Positions 20,407-32,522 of a DNA stretch of 64,000 nucleotides are shown piece after piece (the first letter of the stretch is position 1; every line of letters starts with the position of its first letter). The stretch spans positions 254,363-318,362 of the forward strand of contig LNKV01000003.1 of the NCBI GenBank assembly GCA_001465935.1. Reading direction: 5' to 3'. The notes under the pieces were generated by a model. The model was not told the origin of the DNA and did not search any database. It saw nothing but the letters and a program-made list of their open reading frames with translations. Origin of the DNA: Clarireedia homoeocarpa (taxonomy: Eukaryota > Ascomycota > Leotiomycetes > Helotiales > Rutstroemiaceae). Both the position numbers and the translations under genes were made by a program.

Positions 20407-22838
20407 TTACTCGACAGTAACGGACTTGGCCAAGTTACGTGGGAAATCAACGTTGAGACCACCAATAACAGCCAAGTGGTAGGAGATGAGTTGAAGCGGA
20501 ATGACGTTAAGAAGACCTTGCAAGCAGTCGATGGTTCTTGGGATCTCAATCTTCTCTGCTTGTCCACTCTTGAACTCTTCATCGTCGGGGTTGCAGATAA
20601 TGATTGGCTTGCCAGAACGAGCGATTACTAGAAATGTGTTAGCACTGAATTCAAGGAGTAGTTAGAGCGAAAGAACATACCTTGTTGGTAGGCATTGAGC
20701 GACTTGGCGAAAATCTCATCACGAGTAAGGATCATGATAATTGGCAAGTTTTCGTCAACCAAGGCCAAGACACCGTGCTTTAGTTCACCAGACATGACAG
20801 CTTCGCAGTGAAGATAAGAGATTTCCTTGATCTTAAGAGCACCCTCAAGAGCAGTAGAGTATTGGCTGCCTCGTCCCAAAAGTAACAAACTCTTTTGGTC
20901 CTTGAATGTACGTGTGCAAAGATCTCTGATTGGTTGATCAAGCTTCAAGACCTCCTTGATTTGTTCGGAGATCTTGCTGAGACCAATCATGATATCCTCG
21001 CGTCTCTTCTGTTTCGAGGCACGATCTTCACTCAAAGAGAGAGCGAACATGATCATGGCAATGAATTGAGAAGTATAGGCCTTGGTGGAGGCAACACCGA
21101 TTTCTGGACCAGCGTTGACGTGGACACCGCAGTGGGTGAGGAGAGAGATGGAGGAACCAACAACGTTGACAATACCGACAGTCAAGGCACCACGCTCCAA
21201 GCAGTAACGGAGGGCCATCAGAGAGTCGGCAGTTTCACCAGATTGAGAAACAAACACACAGGTGTCATCACGGAAGACTGGTGCTGCTCTGTCGAGGAAG
21301 TCAGAGGCCAATTCGACGGAGATAGGAATCTCAGTCAACTCTTCGAAAGCACCACGAACAGCCATACAAGAGTGATAACTAGTTCCGCAGGCAATGAAGA
21401 TGATTCTTCTGCATCGGCGGATGGTAGCGATGTATGACCTCAATCCACCCAATGTGACCGACTTGTTCTCGGCATCCAGACGTCCTCTCATGGTGTTGAT
21501 GACTGACTCTGGTTGTTCGAAAATTTCCTTTTGCATGAAATGGTCGAACTTGCCCTTCATGATCTCTTGGAGCTCCAACTCGAGAGTTTGGATGGTTCGG
21601 ACGTTGGATGATCCATCGGCCTTGGTAAGTCTGTGAATGTTTAATGAACCTTCGTGGATATGTGCGATATCGTCATCCTCAAGGTACATGACCTTCTTGG
21701 TGTGCTCGACAATAGCAGATGGGTCAGAAGACAGGAAGAACTCGGTTGGCATTGGTGCTCCGTCATCGGTCATGAATGCACGAGATTGAGATCTGTGCAA
21801 TAATGACTTGTCAGGTGGTGCGAGAGCATTGCTGGCCGAGAGGAAGTTTCCGACGGTAGACTTCTTCAGTGCAACGTTCTGAGAAGCGGTCTCGGCAGGC
21901 AATGGCCCATCCTCAGCGTACTCAACGTCGACGAAATCAACCTTCATGCGCTTCTCGGTTCGTACACCGATAACTAAGGGAGAACCCTTACGAGCTGCAA
22001 TAACTTCATGTGGGTAGTGAACTGATTTCATCAACAGACCGAAAGCTCCTTGCAGCTCCTTGATGACCGCCTTCGCCAAATCTGTGAATCCAACGCTCTT
22101 ATCTTGGTCGAAAAGGTATTTTGCTAACTTGGCAATACATTCTGTGTCGGTCTGGGTCTCGAATTTGAAGCCCTTGGATTCCAAGAGCGTCTTCAATTCC
22201 TTGTAATTGGTGATGATACCGTTGTGGACGACCGAGAACTCCCAAGATGGGTCGGATCTGCAAGTCTCACATCAGCAAAGCTCCAGCTTCATGCAAGATT
22301 TACGTACCTGTGAGGATGGCAGTTAAGGCGGGATGGAGGACCGTGAGTAGCCCATCTTGTGTGTGCAATACCAGCGTGGGAATCGAAGATCTTGCTGAGA
22401 TTTGGCTTCTCCTCCTCGATGAGTTGCTTCAGTTTTGCAACTTTGCCAACCTCCTTGAATGCAAAGACCTCGTTCTTCTTGTCTCCATCGATAGCAAGAC
22501 CAGCAGAATCGTAACCACGGTATTCGAGACGGGAAAGACCTGCAGATTGTAACCCGTTAGTTTTCAGATTTCAATGATTGATGCGAATTTCCCAACAAGA
22601 GAAAGATGAGGAGATGGGAAAGGACATATGGCGTAGAGACACCTAAGTGGTGTAAACGAGGGGTATGGAGACTACTTACCATTCACGAGAGTATCGAGAA
22701 TGTACTTTCTGTCCTTCTCCACCAAGTAGTTAATGTATCCGAAAATTCCACTACGGTAGAAGTTAGAAAGTCCATCTAAAGTATCATGCTTGAGCATCAA
22801 TGTTGCATGAGACTGGTTAGTGATTCAACATACCACAT
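20407..22838 (-). CDS. gfa1: Glutamine-fructose-6-phosphate aminotransferase (GFAT)
   Basis: Five exons, complement(join(20407..20627, 20681..22257, 22308..22539, 22680..22750, 22834..22838)), give 701 residues in frame, the usual length. It converts fructose-6-phosphate and glutamine to glucosamine-6-phosphate, the first committed step to UDP-GlcNAc for chitin and glycosylation. The mature N terminus begins Cys-Gly-Ile-Phe-Gly, with Cys2 as the glutaminase nucleophile. The LSRLEYRGYDSAG and HTRWATHG motifs of the class II amidotransferase domain follow. The C-terminal half has two SIS sugar-isomerase domains (for example CGTSYHS and SQSGETADS), and the protein ends in the conserved KSVTVE. 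The first exon is only 5 nt and the catalytic Cys codon is split by the first intron. The 5' flank is a 2-kb intergenic region. Confidence 0.96.
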
Positions 22839-24789
22839 TGCGGCTGTCGTTGTGATACGGAATCCGCCGTTGGTTGTATGATTATGCGTGTAGTTGTTTA
22901 CTGCAAGCGCTGGCAATCGCAAACAAAAACGATTGCAAATGGATGGATTGAAGGGGAAGAACGAATGAAGAATGAGAAGAGATAGAAGAGAAGAAGATGG
23001 GAAGACGGGAGATGTGGAGAGATTTATGTGGAAGTAGGAGAATGGCGGGGATGAGCTGTCTTTTCAATCAAGCAAAGATGTTCTTTTCCGTCTGAACGTG
23101 CCAGTATCAGTCCAGTGCCAGCCAGTCCAAGTGTCAGTGCCCCCCAATGGATTTGCTTTTGCGTCTGCTTAGAGACTAGAACTACGACTACGAAGGGACT
23201 TAGTTACTCCAGTGCGATATTGTTCTTTTTCTCCCACCGACCAGCCCACCGCCTTGCTCTTTGCTATGCCATGCCTTGCCTCTGCTTGCTCGAAAATATG
23301 TTTACGAATCATTAGCTTTGTTGCTAGGCACATCAAAGCAACCCGGCGTGTCCAGGTACGAGCCAATTGCGACGCTGGGTCGCGGCCATCCAGCATGCTA
23401 AAGACCGGGTAGGCATGGCGTGGCAGGAAGAAGACCCCTCCAGGCTGGACAAGATTATAAAAGAATTACCAGAAATTACAGGAGAAACAACCTGCTAAGG
23501 CAATGGATGCAAAAGAACAAGGGGAACAAGGGCAACAAGGGGCACAGCTCTCATAGCCGTTTCCGTATTGCCTCGTTCAGTATCCTATCGCAGTAAGATG
23601 CTCACCCATTCCTTACGCCGTCACACCCAACGGGGCATTCATGTATTCATGCCACTATCATTCCCGTAGTGGCCCTCCAACTGGGTGTGGATCGTGGATA
23701 TGACCTCCTCGGTTTGTCTCCCATTCTCATCTCCCTCCTAAAACGGGGAGCTGTCCGTCGTTCACGTATCAATAATTGCAAGAATTCGCCATTTTTCGCA
23801 ATTCCCTCCAGGGGAGCATTCAACGCCAGCCAAGCATCGAAAGGCGTCCAAGCCACACTTCTTTGGTCGACGAGGTGCGCTTAATCTAAATAAGGGTACA
23901 TCTGGTGTTTGGGTATTCCAGTTCCTGGAACAAGGAACACAGGGGGGATAGGTAAAACTAGGTATACGAAGTAGATCCTAAAGAATGACGGATCACAGCC
24001 CTCCCGCTAACGTGTTGAATACTTTCCCGATGAAACTAACCACGAACGCCTCATCGAGAAAAAGGCCAGCAGTATGAAGGTATCGCGAGGGGGGAGAGGG
24101 GAAACAGAGTTTTGTTGACATTCCCCCCCTAGCAACATACATACAACTAGCCAGCTACATCGTCCACTACCATGCCATATGACAGAAACCGTTGTTCTGG
24201 ATCCGTACACCGTATTACCGCCAGCTAAGCCAACAAACTGCAACTGCCCTTTTGCGGGTCTGAGGCTTCATGTTGTGCTGTGCTGGTTCCTGCTGGGCAA
24301 TTTTATGCTAAACACGAGAATTGGCTCAGATGGCCATAAGGAATTTTCTTGCTCTTTTTTTGAGGGTCTGAGGAGCTGCGAACCATATATCTCCATTCGG
24401 CCGGTCCGATTATGGTCGTCACTGTAACCACGATGGTTCTTAATTGTCTTACTGTATGTGCGGATCAATAAATCCATTTTTTTTTGACGCTCGATCTCCC
24501 CACCAATGATCCCCACAAGGTCCAACGTTGGAGGGCCAAATCCGTAGGGAGGATACGAGGGCCCCTATTCAAGCGAGCAAAAAATACGGATAGTAAGGAT
24601 AACATGGCAAAGTTGGAAAGCATAATGGATTAAGATTACGGAGCAATATCATTTGTGGCGATGAGTTCTACAATATGGGGAAATATCATGGTATCTTTCT
24701 CCATGTTGATATTCATACACAGTCAAGCAAGATGCCCAACCGACATCATTAATGCGCTGCGCCATGCTAAAATACAATTTATGCAGATA
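22839..24789. other. Intergenic: gfa1 promoter and rpt4 3' flank
   Basis: About 1.95 kb. Frames present are short and without family signal. The part nearest gfa1 (22840-23200) is purine-rich on the + strand (leader and promoter on the - strand). No repeats of note. Confidence 0.5.
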
Positions 24790-26131
24790 TCATAGCTTTT
24801 GATATTCGAGCTTACCCTCCAACTTCTTCGTCTCGGCCACCTTTCGCACTGCTTTGTTGAAATCGTCCTGATTCACTGCGTCCCTATAGTCCTTGATGGC
24901 AAAAAGACCCCTATAAAATTGTCAGTATGAAAGTAGGTATGACACCCAACAGGGCAATACGCACGCTTCTGTGACGACGTTCCGTAAATCTGCACCGTTC
25001 AAACCATCACTCATCTTTACCACACTCTCAAAGTCAACATCACCATCGATAACCACACTAGAAGCGTGGATCTTCATGATCTCCAGCCGTCCAACCTCAT
25101 TTGGCAGTGGAATTTCAATCTTTCTGTCGAGACGTCCAGCTCTGAGCAGAGCAGGGTCAAGAGTATCCGGACGGTTGGTAGCCATAATAATCTTTGTCTT
25201 CCCCAAGTAATCGAAACCATCAAGTTGGTTCAATAATTCCATCAAAGTTCTCTGAATTTCACGATCTGCAGAAGTTCCTTCGGAGAATCTACGACCACCA
25301 ATGGCATCGATTTCATCCATGAAAATGATACATGGCTCATGCTCCTTCGCATACCCGAACATTTCTCTGATCAAACGTGCAGACTCTCCAATGTATTTGT
25401 CGACGATAGCAGATGAGACAACTAACCAAAATCAGCATAATCTAAACAAACGATATATCGATAGAGCAACCATACCTTTCAAGAAGTTTGTTTCTAAACT
25501 GCTAGCGACAGCTCTGGCTAACAAGGTCTTTCCCGTTCCTGGAGGTCCATAGAGCAAAACACCCTTCGGCGGCTTGATACCAACTCGCAGGAACAGTTCC
25601 GGGTTCTTTAATGGAAGCTCAATAACCTCTCGGAGTTCTCGAATCTGTTCATTCAATCCACCAATTCCTCCGAAGCTCACTTGCCCAGGGTCCTCCAATG
25701 ACATGTTGTAAACGAGCGGATCGACTTCTCGAGGCAACATTCGCATTATTGTGAGGGTGGTCATATCGAGCGCTACACGAGTTCCTTGTTTCAACTTCAA
25801 CTTGTCGACTTTCGATCTGCAGCCGACGACATATCTGGGGCCGGAGGAAGCTTTGACGATGACTGGAGAGGCTTTTGGTTAGAATTGTTGCATGAGGTTA
25901 GATGCTTAGATACTCACATCTCTCATCATCAAGTTGTTTCAAGACTTCACCGATAATCTGTCCAACACTTTGCAGAGCTTTGATGTTATCTTCGGTATGA
26001 TCGAAATCCTTCTGTAAACCCTTGATCTCTAACCGCAAAGCCTTCAACTTTGCTTCCCATTCTCTAGACTCCAATAGCTTTTCTTTGAAAGTTGACAACG
26101 CATGCGCGCGCTCTTCATCGTTGCTGGCCAT
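24790..26131 (-). CDS. rpt4: 26S proteasome regulatory ATPase subunit Rpt4 (PSMC6-like)
   Basis: Four exons, complement(join(24790..24910, 24965..25421, 25476..25862, 25918..26131)), give 392 residues. An N-terminal coiled coil (about residues 15-70) precedes the OB domain and a AAA+ module: Walker A GPPGTGKT near residue 175, Walker B CIIFMDEIDAIGG near 232, sensor MATNRPDTLDPALLR and arginine-finger region RAGRLDRKIE. The stretch GPRYVVGCRSKVDKLKLKQG and the MLPREVDPLVYNM segment are typical of Rpt4 rather than the other five Rpt subunits. It belongs to the hexameric base ring that unfolds ubiquitinated substrates. All splice joins preserve frame and match the conserved protein. A second proteasome gene, pre4, lies 20 kb to the right; no linkage is implied. 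Confidence 0.95.
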
Positions 26132-27638
26132 CTTCTATTTTATGAGATTGTGGGAAGGGTGTATCGGGGTGCGCTTCTTTAGATAGAAGGAGGGAGATTT
26201 CCGATGTTGCTTGTAGGAGTCGTTCTTTTGGTTGCGTGGAAGGCGGCGTGTTGATGGTATGGAATTACAGCTTAACTAATAATAAGGTGCGTGCATGCGA
26301 AGCTCAGTGTTGCCTCCATCAAGCTAGTTGTTGCCTGAGGCATAATTACTCCAATTGAGTGGTTCTTAGACCATAACATAGAACACTGCCTACGGTACTT
26401 CTAGAATAATACATTTTGACTCCAAGTTCAAAGCTACTGTATGCCCTCAATTTCATGGAGTCGCCGCTTCAAAGCCATGGTTTCTGTAAAGGCTCTCTCA
26501 TGGCTGCTGTGTTATCCGATATCATGACTCGGTTGCACCTTGCCAAGTACCTCAACAGCCCCATATAGGTTCTGCGAGGAAACGAGATTGTCACCAAGCT
26601 GTCGCAGGCACGAAGTCAAGAGGCTGATCATACAGACAAGAGTGCTTTGCGACAACGTGCTTTGATATATCTCACCACTTTGAAGCTCGCTCCATCGATC
26701 CGAATCATAGTGAAGAGGCCAGGTGAGGGATTGCTTGGCACTTTACCTAGGTAGGAGGGCATCATGACCGGGTAGAAAGGCGTAATATCGATGAATAAAG
26801 CCAACAAATATGATTCTGATGAAGCACACTCTTCAAGGTCCCTCAGATCCGGGCATCGGAGACGGGAGCTACTTCTGTAGATCCGCCGCAGTTGATGGTC
26901 AAGATGGCTGATTGCTTACTATGGTCTATGGTCGGGTTGAAGCTCCGCTCGTAGTGTACGGTACCGTGAAGAAATCCGGAACGGGCCTTTCCTAATCTCG
27001 TACTTGTACACAGTATGTTAATGGTGCATCGACGTAAAGGCTCAAGCTCAACATCATTCGGAGATCTGTAGCATCTTTACACGACCTCTGCATAAATTTC
27101 TTGTCCTGTAAGGACTCCGGCTTCAGTAAGCTTCAACAGTTGCCCTTTTCACCAGGATTATGAGGTTGGGACGGGAAACTACGCATTGGCACGTTTATGG
27201 TGGGGCGAGGGGTAGAAAAGACGTTGTGACTACAGACTTTCCATCTTCATCCTCACTCTCTTCCCACAACCATCTTTTCTCAATCAACATCTGAAAAAGG
27301 TCAGTAGTATATCCTCTTTTTTCATATCCACATCTCCCATTGCAGAGGAGCTTTCATCCCTCTCTTCACTTCCCTTACGTCTGAGTGAGCAAACTATAAT
27401 CTGGACCTCTGGTTTCGTGCTACACCCCACCATAATCGTGCTTGGGCGATAATTTCTTCTTCCCTGCTGTCATTGACAAACATTACAAGTCAACTGACGC
27501 AGAATTTCCCAGAGCACCTGCCAGAAAGCAATTGAAAGAGACTCAAGTATGGAATAAGCTTTTCACCTCTTCTATCTAGAAAAATTTGATAACTCTTTGC
27601 TCAGAGCTGACGAGATCACTTTCGACAGACATCACATC
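26132..27638 (+). promoter_or_regulatory. Divergent intergenic region with the enolase promoter and leader
   Basis: 1.5 kb between rpt4 (leftward) and enolase (rightward). From about 27231 to 27475 the + strand is pyrimidine-rich, as in strong glycolytic promoters of filamentous fungi. A possible 5' UTR intron runs from a gtcagt at 27300 to an acceptor near 27603, but this is tentative. No coding gene is supported elsewhere in the gap. Confidence 0.4.
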
Positions 27639-29182
27639 ATGGCAATTACCAAGATTCACGCGCGTTCCGTCTACGACTCTCGTGGAAACCCAACCGTTGA
27701 GGTTGACGTTGTCACCGAGACTGGTCTCCACCGCGCCATCGTTCCATCGGGAGCTTCTACTGGTACGTTGGCGTCATCGAATACAATAAAAACAAATAAA
27801 TACAAGGCTGATTGGAATTGAAAACCAGGTCAACACGAGGCCGTTGAGCTCCGTGATGGAGAAAAGGACAAGTGGGCAGGAAAGGGCGTTACCAAGGCTG
27901 TCAGCAATGTCAACGAGATCATTGGCCCAGCGCTCATCAAGGAAAACATTGATGTCAAGGACCAATCAAAGGTTGATGAGTTCTTGAACAGCCTCGATGG
28001 TACCCCCAACAAAGGAAAGTTGGGTGCCAATGCTATTCTCGGTGTCTCTCTGGCTGTTGCCAAGGCTGCCGCCGCTGAGAAGGTGAGCTCACTCATTTAC
28101 CAGCTTGTTTTCGCGAGATTAATACCAACTCCAGGGTATTCCACTTTACGCCCACGTTTCCGATCTTGCCGGTACCAAGAAGCCTTATGTCCTTCCAGTC
28201 CCATTCATGAATGTCTTGAACGGAGGGTGAGTATTCCGGTGCCTTTCAATGATGGACTGATCGCTGACCCAAAGTATAGATCCCACGCTGGTGGACGATT
28301 GGCCTTCCAAGAGTTCATGATTGTACCTTCGTAAGTGACTGTTCTGTTCCAAGTACTTCTTTGGTGCATGGATTAACAATTCACAGAGCTGCCCCATCCT
28401 TCTCCGAGGCTCTCAGACAAGGTGCTGAGGTTTACCAAAAGCTCAAGTCTCTTGCTAAGCAGAAGTATGGCCAATCTGCCGGTAACGTTGGAGACGAGGG
28501 TGGTGTTGCCCCTGATATTCAGACTGCCGAAGAAGCTCTTGAGCTCATCACCAATGCCATCGAGGCTGCTGGATACACCGGAAAGATGAACATTGCCATG
28601 GATGTTGCATCCAGCGAGTTCTACAAGGAGGATGCCAAGAAGTACGATCTTGACTTCAAGAACCCAGAGAGCGACCCAGAAAAGTGGATCACCTACAGCG
28701 AACTCGCCGATCAATACAAGAACCTTGCCAAGAAATACCCAATCGTCAGTATTGAGGACCCATTCGCTGAGGATGACTGGGAGGCATGGAGCTACTTCTA
28801 CAAGACTTCTGATTTCCAGATTGTCGGTGATGACTTGACTGTCACCAACCCAATCAGAATCAAGAAGGCTATCGAACTCAAGTCTTGCAATGCTCTTCTG
28901 TTGAAGGTCAACCAAATTGGTACCCTCACTGAATCCATCCAAGCTGCCAAGGACTCCTTCGCTGCCAACTGGGGTGTCATGGTTTCCCACCGTTCTGGAG
29001 AGACTGAGGATGTTACTATTGCTGACATTGTTGTCGGTCTCCGAGCTGGCCAAATCAAGACTGGTGCACCAGCTAGATCTGAACGTTTGGCTAAACTGAA
29101 CCAGATCTTGAGAATCGAGGAGGAACTCGGCGACAATGCTATTTATGCTGGTGAGAACTTCAGAACTTCCGTTAACTTGTAA
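27639..29182 (+). CDS. eno: Enolase (2-phosphoglycerate dehydratase)
   Basis: Five exons, join(27639..27762, 27829..28082, 28135..28226, 28280..28330, 28387..29182), give 438 residues. It converts 2-phosphoglycerate to phosphoenolpyruvate in glycolysis and runs in reverse in gluconeogenesis. The N terminus AITKIHARSVYDSRGNPTVE contains the substrate loop. GASTG, the GNVGDEGGVAP block with the general-acid Glu region, Mg ligands in SIEDPFAEDDW and VGDDLTVTNP, and LLLKVNQIGTLTES with the catalytic base Lys are all present. MVSHRSGETED completes the active site. The ATG at 27639 is chosen because the protein family starts there; an upstream in-frame start adds unconserved residues. Codon choice is that of a highly expressed gene (GCC, AAG, CTC). 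An AATAAA lies about 20 nt after the stop. Confidence 0.97.
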
Positions 29183-29731
29183 ATGTGGTGTGAAGGGGTT
29201 TCAATAAAAGTGTACGGCAGCGATTTTGCGTGGGAGGAACGGGACATGCCATTACCTAGGGCTACCTAACGAATGAATGAAAGCACAAAACGAAGAAACA
29301 TGTACTCGAAAAGTCGATGAATGTGATATTTTCTTGCACTACGTGAAATTTGATTTGTGTATGGTAATGATGGTCATTAATGTATTGTGAATCCATCTTG
29401 CCATGTTAATTGGGATTAATCGACCGAATTAGGCATACCGTCAGGCACTAACTAATCAGGCTTGAAATCGTGCAGCCCACAGAACCCACTTCCGATCGGC
29501 GATAAGTAAAAGAACGCCCGCCTCCCTGTTAGTTAAGTGCGGGCGCAAACCTAGTCCTAGGCCAAATCTTCCAACAATATTCTTCAGTCCTTCCATCTTC
29601 CACCACGCCTTTACAACTACGAGAGGATTACGCAAAAAGGCGGTTGATACCTGCAAATACGTCTTGCTCCTTGAAACTGGCAAAACAAAGGCGACTCGAA
29701 CCGCTCGCTGAAACTCTATAAAATCCTCAAA
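29183..29731. other. Intergenic between enolase and eIF3j
   Basis: 549 bp with the enolase 3' UTR and the hcr1 promoter. No supported gene. Confidence 0.5.
29203..29208 (+). terminator. Polyadenylation signal of enolase
   Basis: An exact aataaa hexamer about 20 nt downstream of the enolase stop codon, in an AT-rich context. Confidence 0.5.
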
Positions 29732-30785
29732 ATGCCTGAGAAGTGGGGTAAGTGTCCAAAATTTATTTCTGTTTGTTTCACAAGCCAAATATACCACGGA
29801 AAGATCTTTGGGTGGCATACATTGTTACCTATCTATGAATTTCTTTTTACGGGCTCAAAATGCTTTAGTAAACGACTACATGTCTATGATTTTGGCTGAC
29901 GATTACTCTTTCAAACAGATGAAGAGTCCTCGGAGGAGGAGAGCGCCCCAAACTCTCCCGCACAAAACGCTGCTGCTAGCCGTAGAAAGTTCGACGATGA
30001 AGAAGATAGCGATGAGGTTTTAGATTCATGGGATGCGGCAGAGGATTCTGAAGTTGAGAGAGAAAAGGCCAAGGTAGAAGCTGCGCGGAAAGCCAAGGCA
30101 GAGGCAGAAGCTGCTGCCAACAAGAAGTCCAAGGCACAACGTATTGCAGAACGCCAGGCCGAGCATGCTCGCAGACTTGCAGAGGAAGGCGAGGAAAGCA
30201 GTGATGAGGATGAAGCCACAAGAAGAGAACGTCTCCGAAGGACTGAACAAGAATCAGACTTGAAGCACGCCGAAGACTTGTTCGGCAATATCGGTATCAG
30301 CAACTCACGTAAGGCAACAACCGCCGCAAATGCTGTTCAAGTTGACTCCAAGGATCCTGCAAACACCGTTGATCTTACAAAACTCCCACTTTTCGATCCC
30401 AAGACAAAGATACAATTCGAGAAGATGCGCGACACACTTGTTCCACTCATTACTAGCAACTCCAAAAAGGTTCAGTACAATACCTTCTTGCAGGAATTCA
30501 CCAAGCAGCTCGCCAAAGATCTTTCAAGTGAACAGATCAAGAAGATTGCCAGTACCCTGACTGCTTTGAGTAACGAGAAGCTGAAGGAGGAGAAGGCAGC
30601 CGAGAAGGGTGGAAAGAAGAGCAAGGCTCAGAAGACCAAAGTTGCTTTGGTTGCGAGCAGAAATGAGTCAACTGCCAAAGACGTCAATGCCTACGATGAT
30701 GACTACGGAGAGTAAGTTCCTCTTGCTGTTGTTGTTGCATTAATTTTATTGCATACTAATGCTCTCTAGTGATGATTTCATGTGA
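29732..30785 (+). CDS. hcr1: Eukaryotic translation initiation factor 3 subunit J (Hcr1-like)
   Basis: Three exons, join(29732..29747, 29919..30711, 30770..30785), give 274 residues. The N terminus MPEKWDDEESSEEE is the conserved acidic start of eIF3j, with a Trp-Asp motif. It is followed by a long Lys/Ala/Glu-rich coiled coil (about residues 55-130), a C-terminal globular part (KLPLFDPKTKIQFEKMRDTL) and an ending in YDDDYG and Asp-Asp-Phe-Met. eIF3j binds the 40S decoding centre and aids start-codon selection, ribosome recycling and, in yeast, 20S pre-rRNA processing. Both terminal exons are only 16 nt; they are supported because they restore the conserved first and last residues. It is probably a cytosolic housekeeping protein. 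Confidence is high because both ends and the domain order match the family. Confidence 0.93.
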
Positions 30786-31264
30786 AACGACTTTGGTTTT
30801 CAGTCATTGTCTATCAGTATCCTCGGCGCCCCCACTATCAAGACACCACTGGCCTTCATCTTATATGATGCCAATATGTCCAAGGGCTTTGCACACAGCG
30901 CGCCCGGCACTTCCCTGCCAGTCCAGTGCGACCACATTACCAGATGTATCAAGGATAGAAGGCATGTGGAGAATCTAGAATCAAGGCTCCTGGGCTGGGG
31001 ATGTTACTTCACTTGATAGTTGTGGGGAAGAGCAATCAAAAGTCATATAGAAGTGGTCTACTTTAATATTGCGTATCTACATGGATGGGTTGGAGCACAA
31101 TCAAAGTTCATTATGGTGTACTATCAATCATTTCGATTCCTTCCTTCTCGCACCATTAAATAGTGATCTATCTATATACTGCTTCAATCTCCTCAAGTGT
31201 TAAGGTGAGCTATATATACATCCATATGCCTGCCTTTTCCCAACTACTTTGACCGCATCTTTAA
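30786..31264. other. Intergenic, convergent 3' ends
   Basis: 479 bp between convergent hcr1 and thioesterase genes. No gene is supported. Confidence 0.5.
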
Positions 31265-32522
31265 TCATATCTTACTCTCTCCGGCCGTACTTCTATTCAC
31301 CGAATCCCTCGCCTTCGTGTTTCTTTCTGCCCCTACAACATACGCAATATGATTGCTTATAGCCACCAAATCCCCCGCCTCATCCCAAACCACCAATTCA
31401 ATATCCATCCGCCCATTCTTCACCTGCTTCCTCTCCACTCTCGTAAACAACCACTCGACGCCTTCTTCTGGCAACGACTTCTTAAAGTCTATATTCAAAA
31501 GTAACGTCGGAAACCAATACTTCGCGCCCGCACTCCTACCCTCCTTCCCCGACTCAGTCGTCGTCTCCTGAAAATCGGTAGGCAAGGAAAACATATCACA
31601 CACATACCCCAACCCGGCATCCGTCCAGCGCTCTCCTGTTGAAAGTTTGATCCACTCGTCGGAGATGTTGGGACTGGGCTGGCCGTGCCGTGGCAACTGT
31701 AGCACGGCTTTGGTGCTGGCTTTGCGGAATTTGGAGAATGGCATCTCGCGTACGGCGTAGTTGGGATCGCGGTTTTCGCGCAGGAGAGGGATGGAGGCGG
31801 GGAGTGGTAAAGGGTGGGGTGTGTAGCGGTAGGGGGTGCTGGGACCGGTCTCGGTGGTGGTGTTACTGTGTGTTAGGTAGCCGGCGACTTCGGAGCGGGA
31901 GTCTTGGGTGAGGGTGATGTGAAGGATGGAAGTCTGACGGCCGAGTTTGGTGTCTTGGACTGGATAGGGGGAAGGATTAGTATTTTGTGGAAAAGGGGGG
32001 AACGAGGGAGAGAGTAAGGGGGTGGACTTACCGGTGAGGAGGGCGGGGCCAGATTGTGTGCGCCGGAGAAATTCTAGGTGTAGGGCGATGGGATGCGGTT
32101 GGTTTTGGGCGGATAGAGTGGTGCGGAAGTGGAGTATTGAGACTTGGAGGAAGACGGAAGTTATGAAGCCTCCGTGGGCAACTAGAATGAATATATTGAT
32201 TAGATATCATATGAATAGCCAACTAGCTTTCTTGTCATCTAACCTGAGCCTATGCACCAGTCCTAGTGGGTGTTAGCAATTAGACATGTATGTTGGCGGC
32301 GGGATATTTCAAGGTCATTATTAGAAGAGTAGGGAGTTGAGCTGGAATTACGACCGCAGCGTAATTGGCTACTTGAGAGGTCTCAGACTGTACTATAAAA
32401 CTGCGGCCGTCACCTTCATGTTTACTTACATCTGGAAAATACGCAGAGTATGTATGAGATGTCAACTGCTCTACTTTCGTCGCCTCGGCGAAATTGGTAT
32501 CTGATGATGGAGGAGAGGCCAT
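31265..32522 (-). CDS. Acyl-CoA thioesterase-like hot-dog protein
   Basis: Four exons, complement(join(31265..31959, 32032..32181, 32244..32262, 32430..32522)), give 318 residues. The short second exon (19 nt) restores the conserved Asp-Trp-Cys-Ile-Gly-Ser stretch, followed by VAHGGFITSVFLQV. HGGF-type sequences mark the first hot-dog fold of fungal acyl-CoA thioesterase-like proteins (4HBT_3 family). The second half (GLGYVCDMFSLP and KYWFPTLLLNIDFKKSLP) matches the second hot-dog repeat. Such proteins hydrolyse fatty acyl-CoA or polyketide thioesters; the substrate here is unknown. No peroxisomal SKL tail is present; the C terminus is Ser-Lys-Ile. The last exon is strongly C/G-ending in codon choice. 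The family is clear and the exon-2 join is less certain. Confidence 0.82.

Noticed and set aside
28373..29136. Long open frames antisense to enolase
   Set aside because: Shadow frames caused by biased codon usage in a highly expressed gene; no family similarity.
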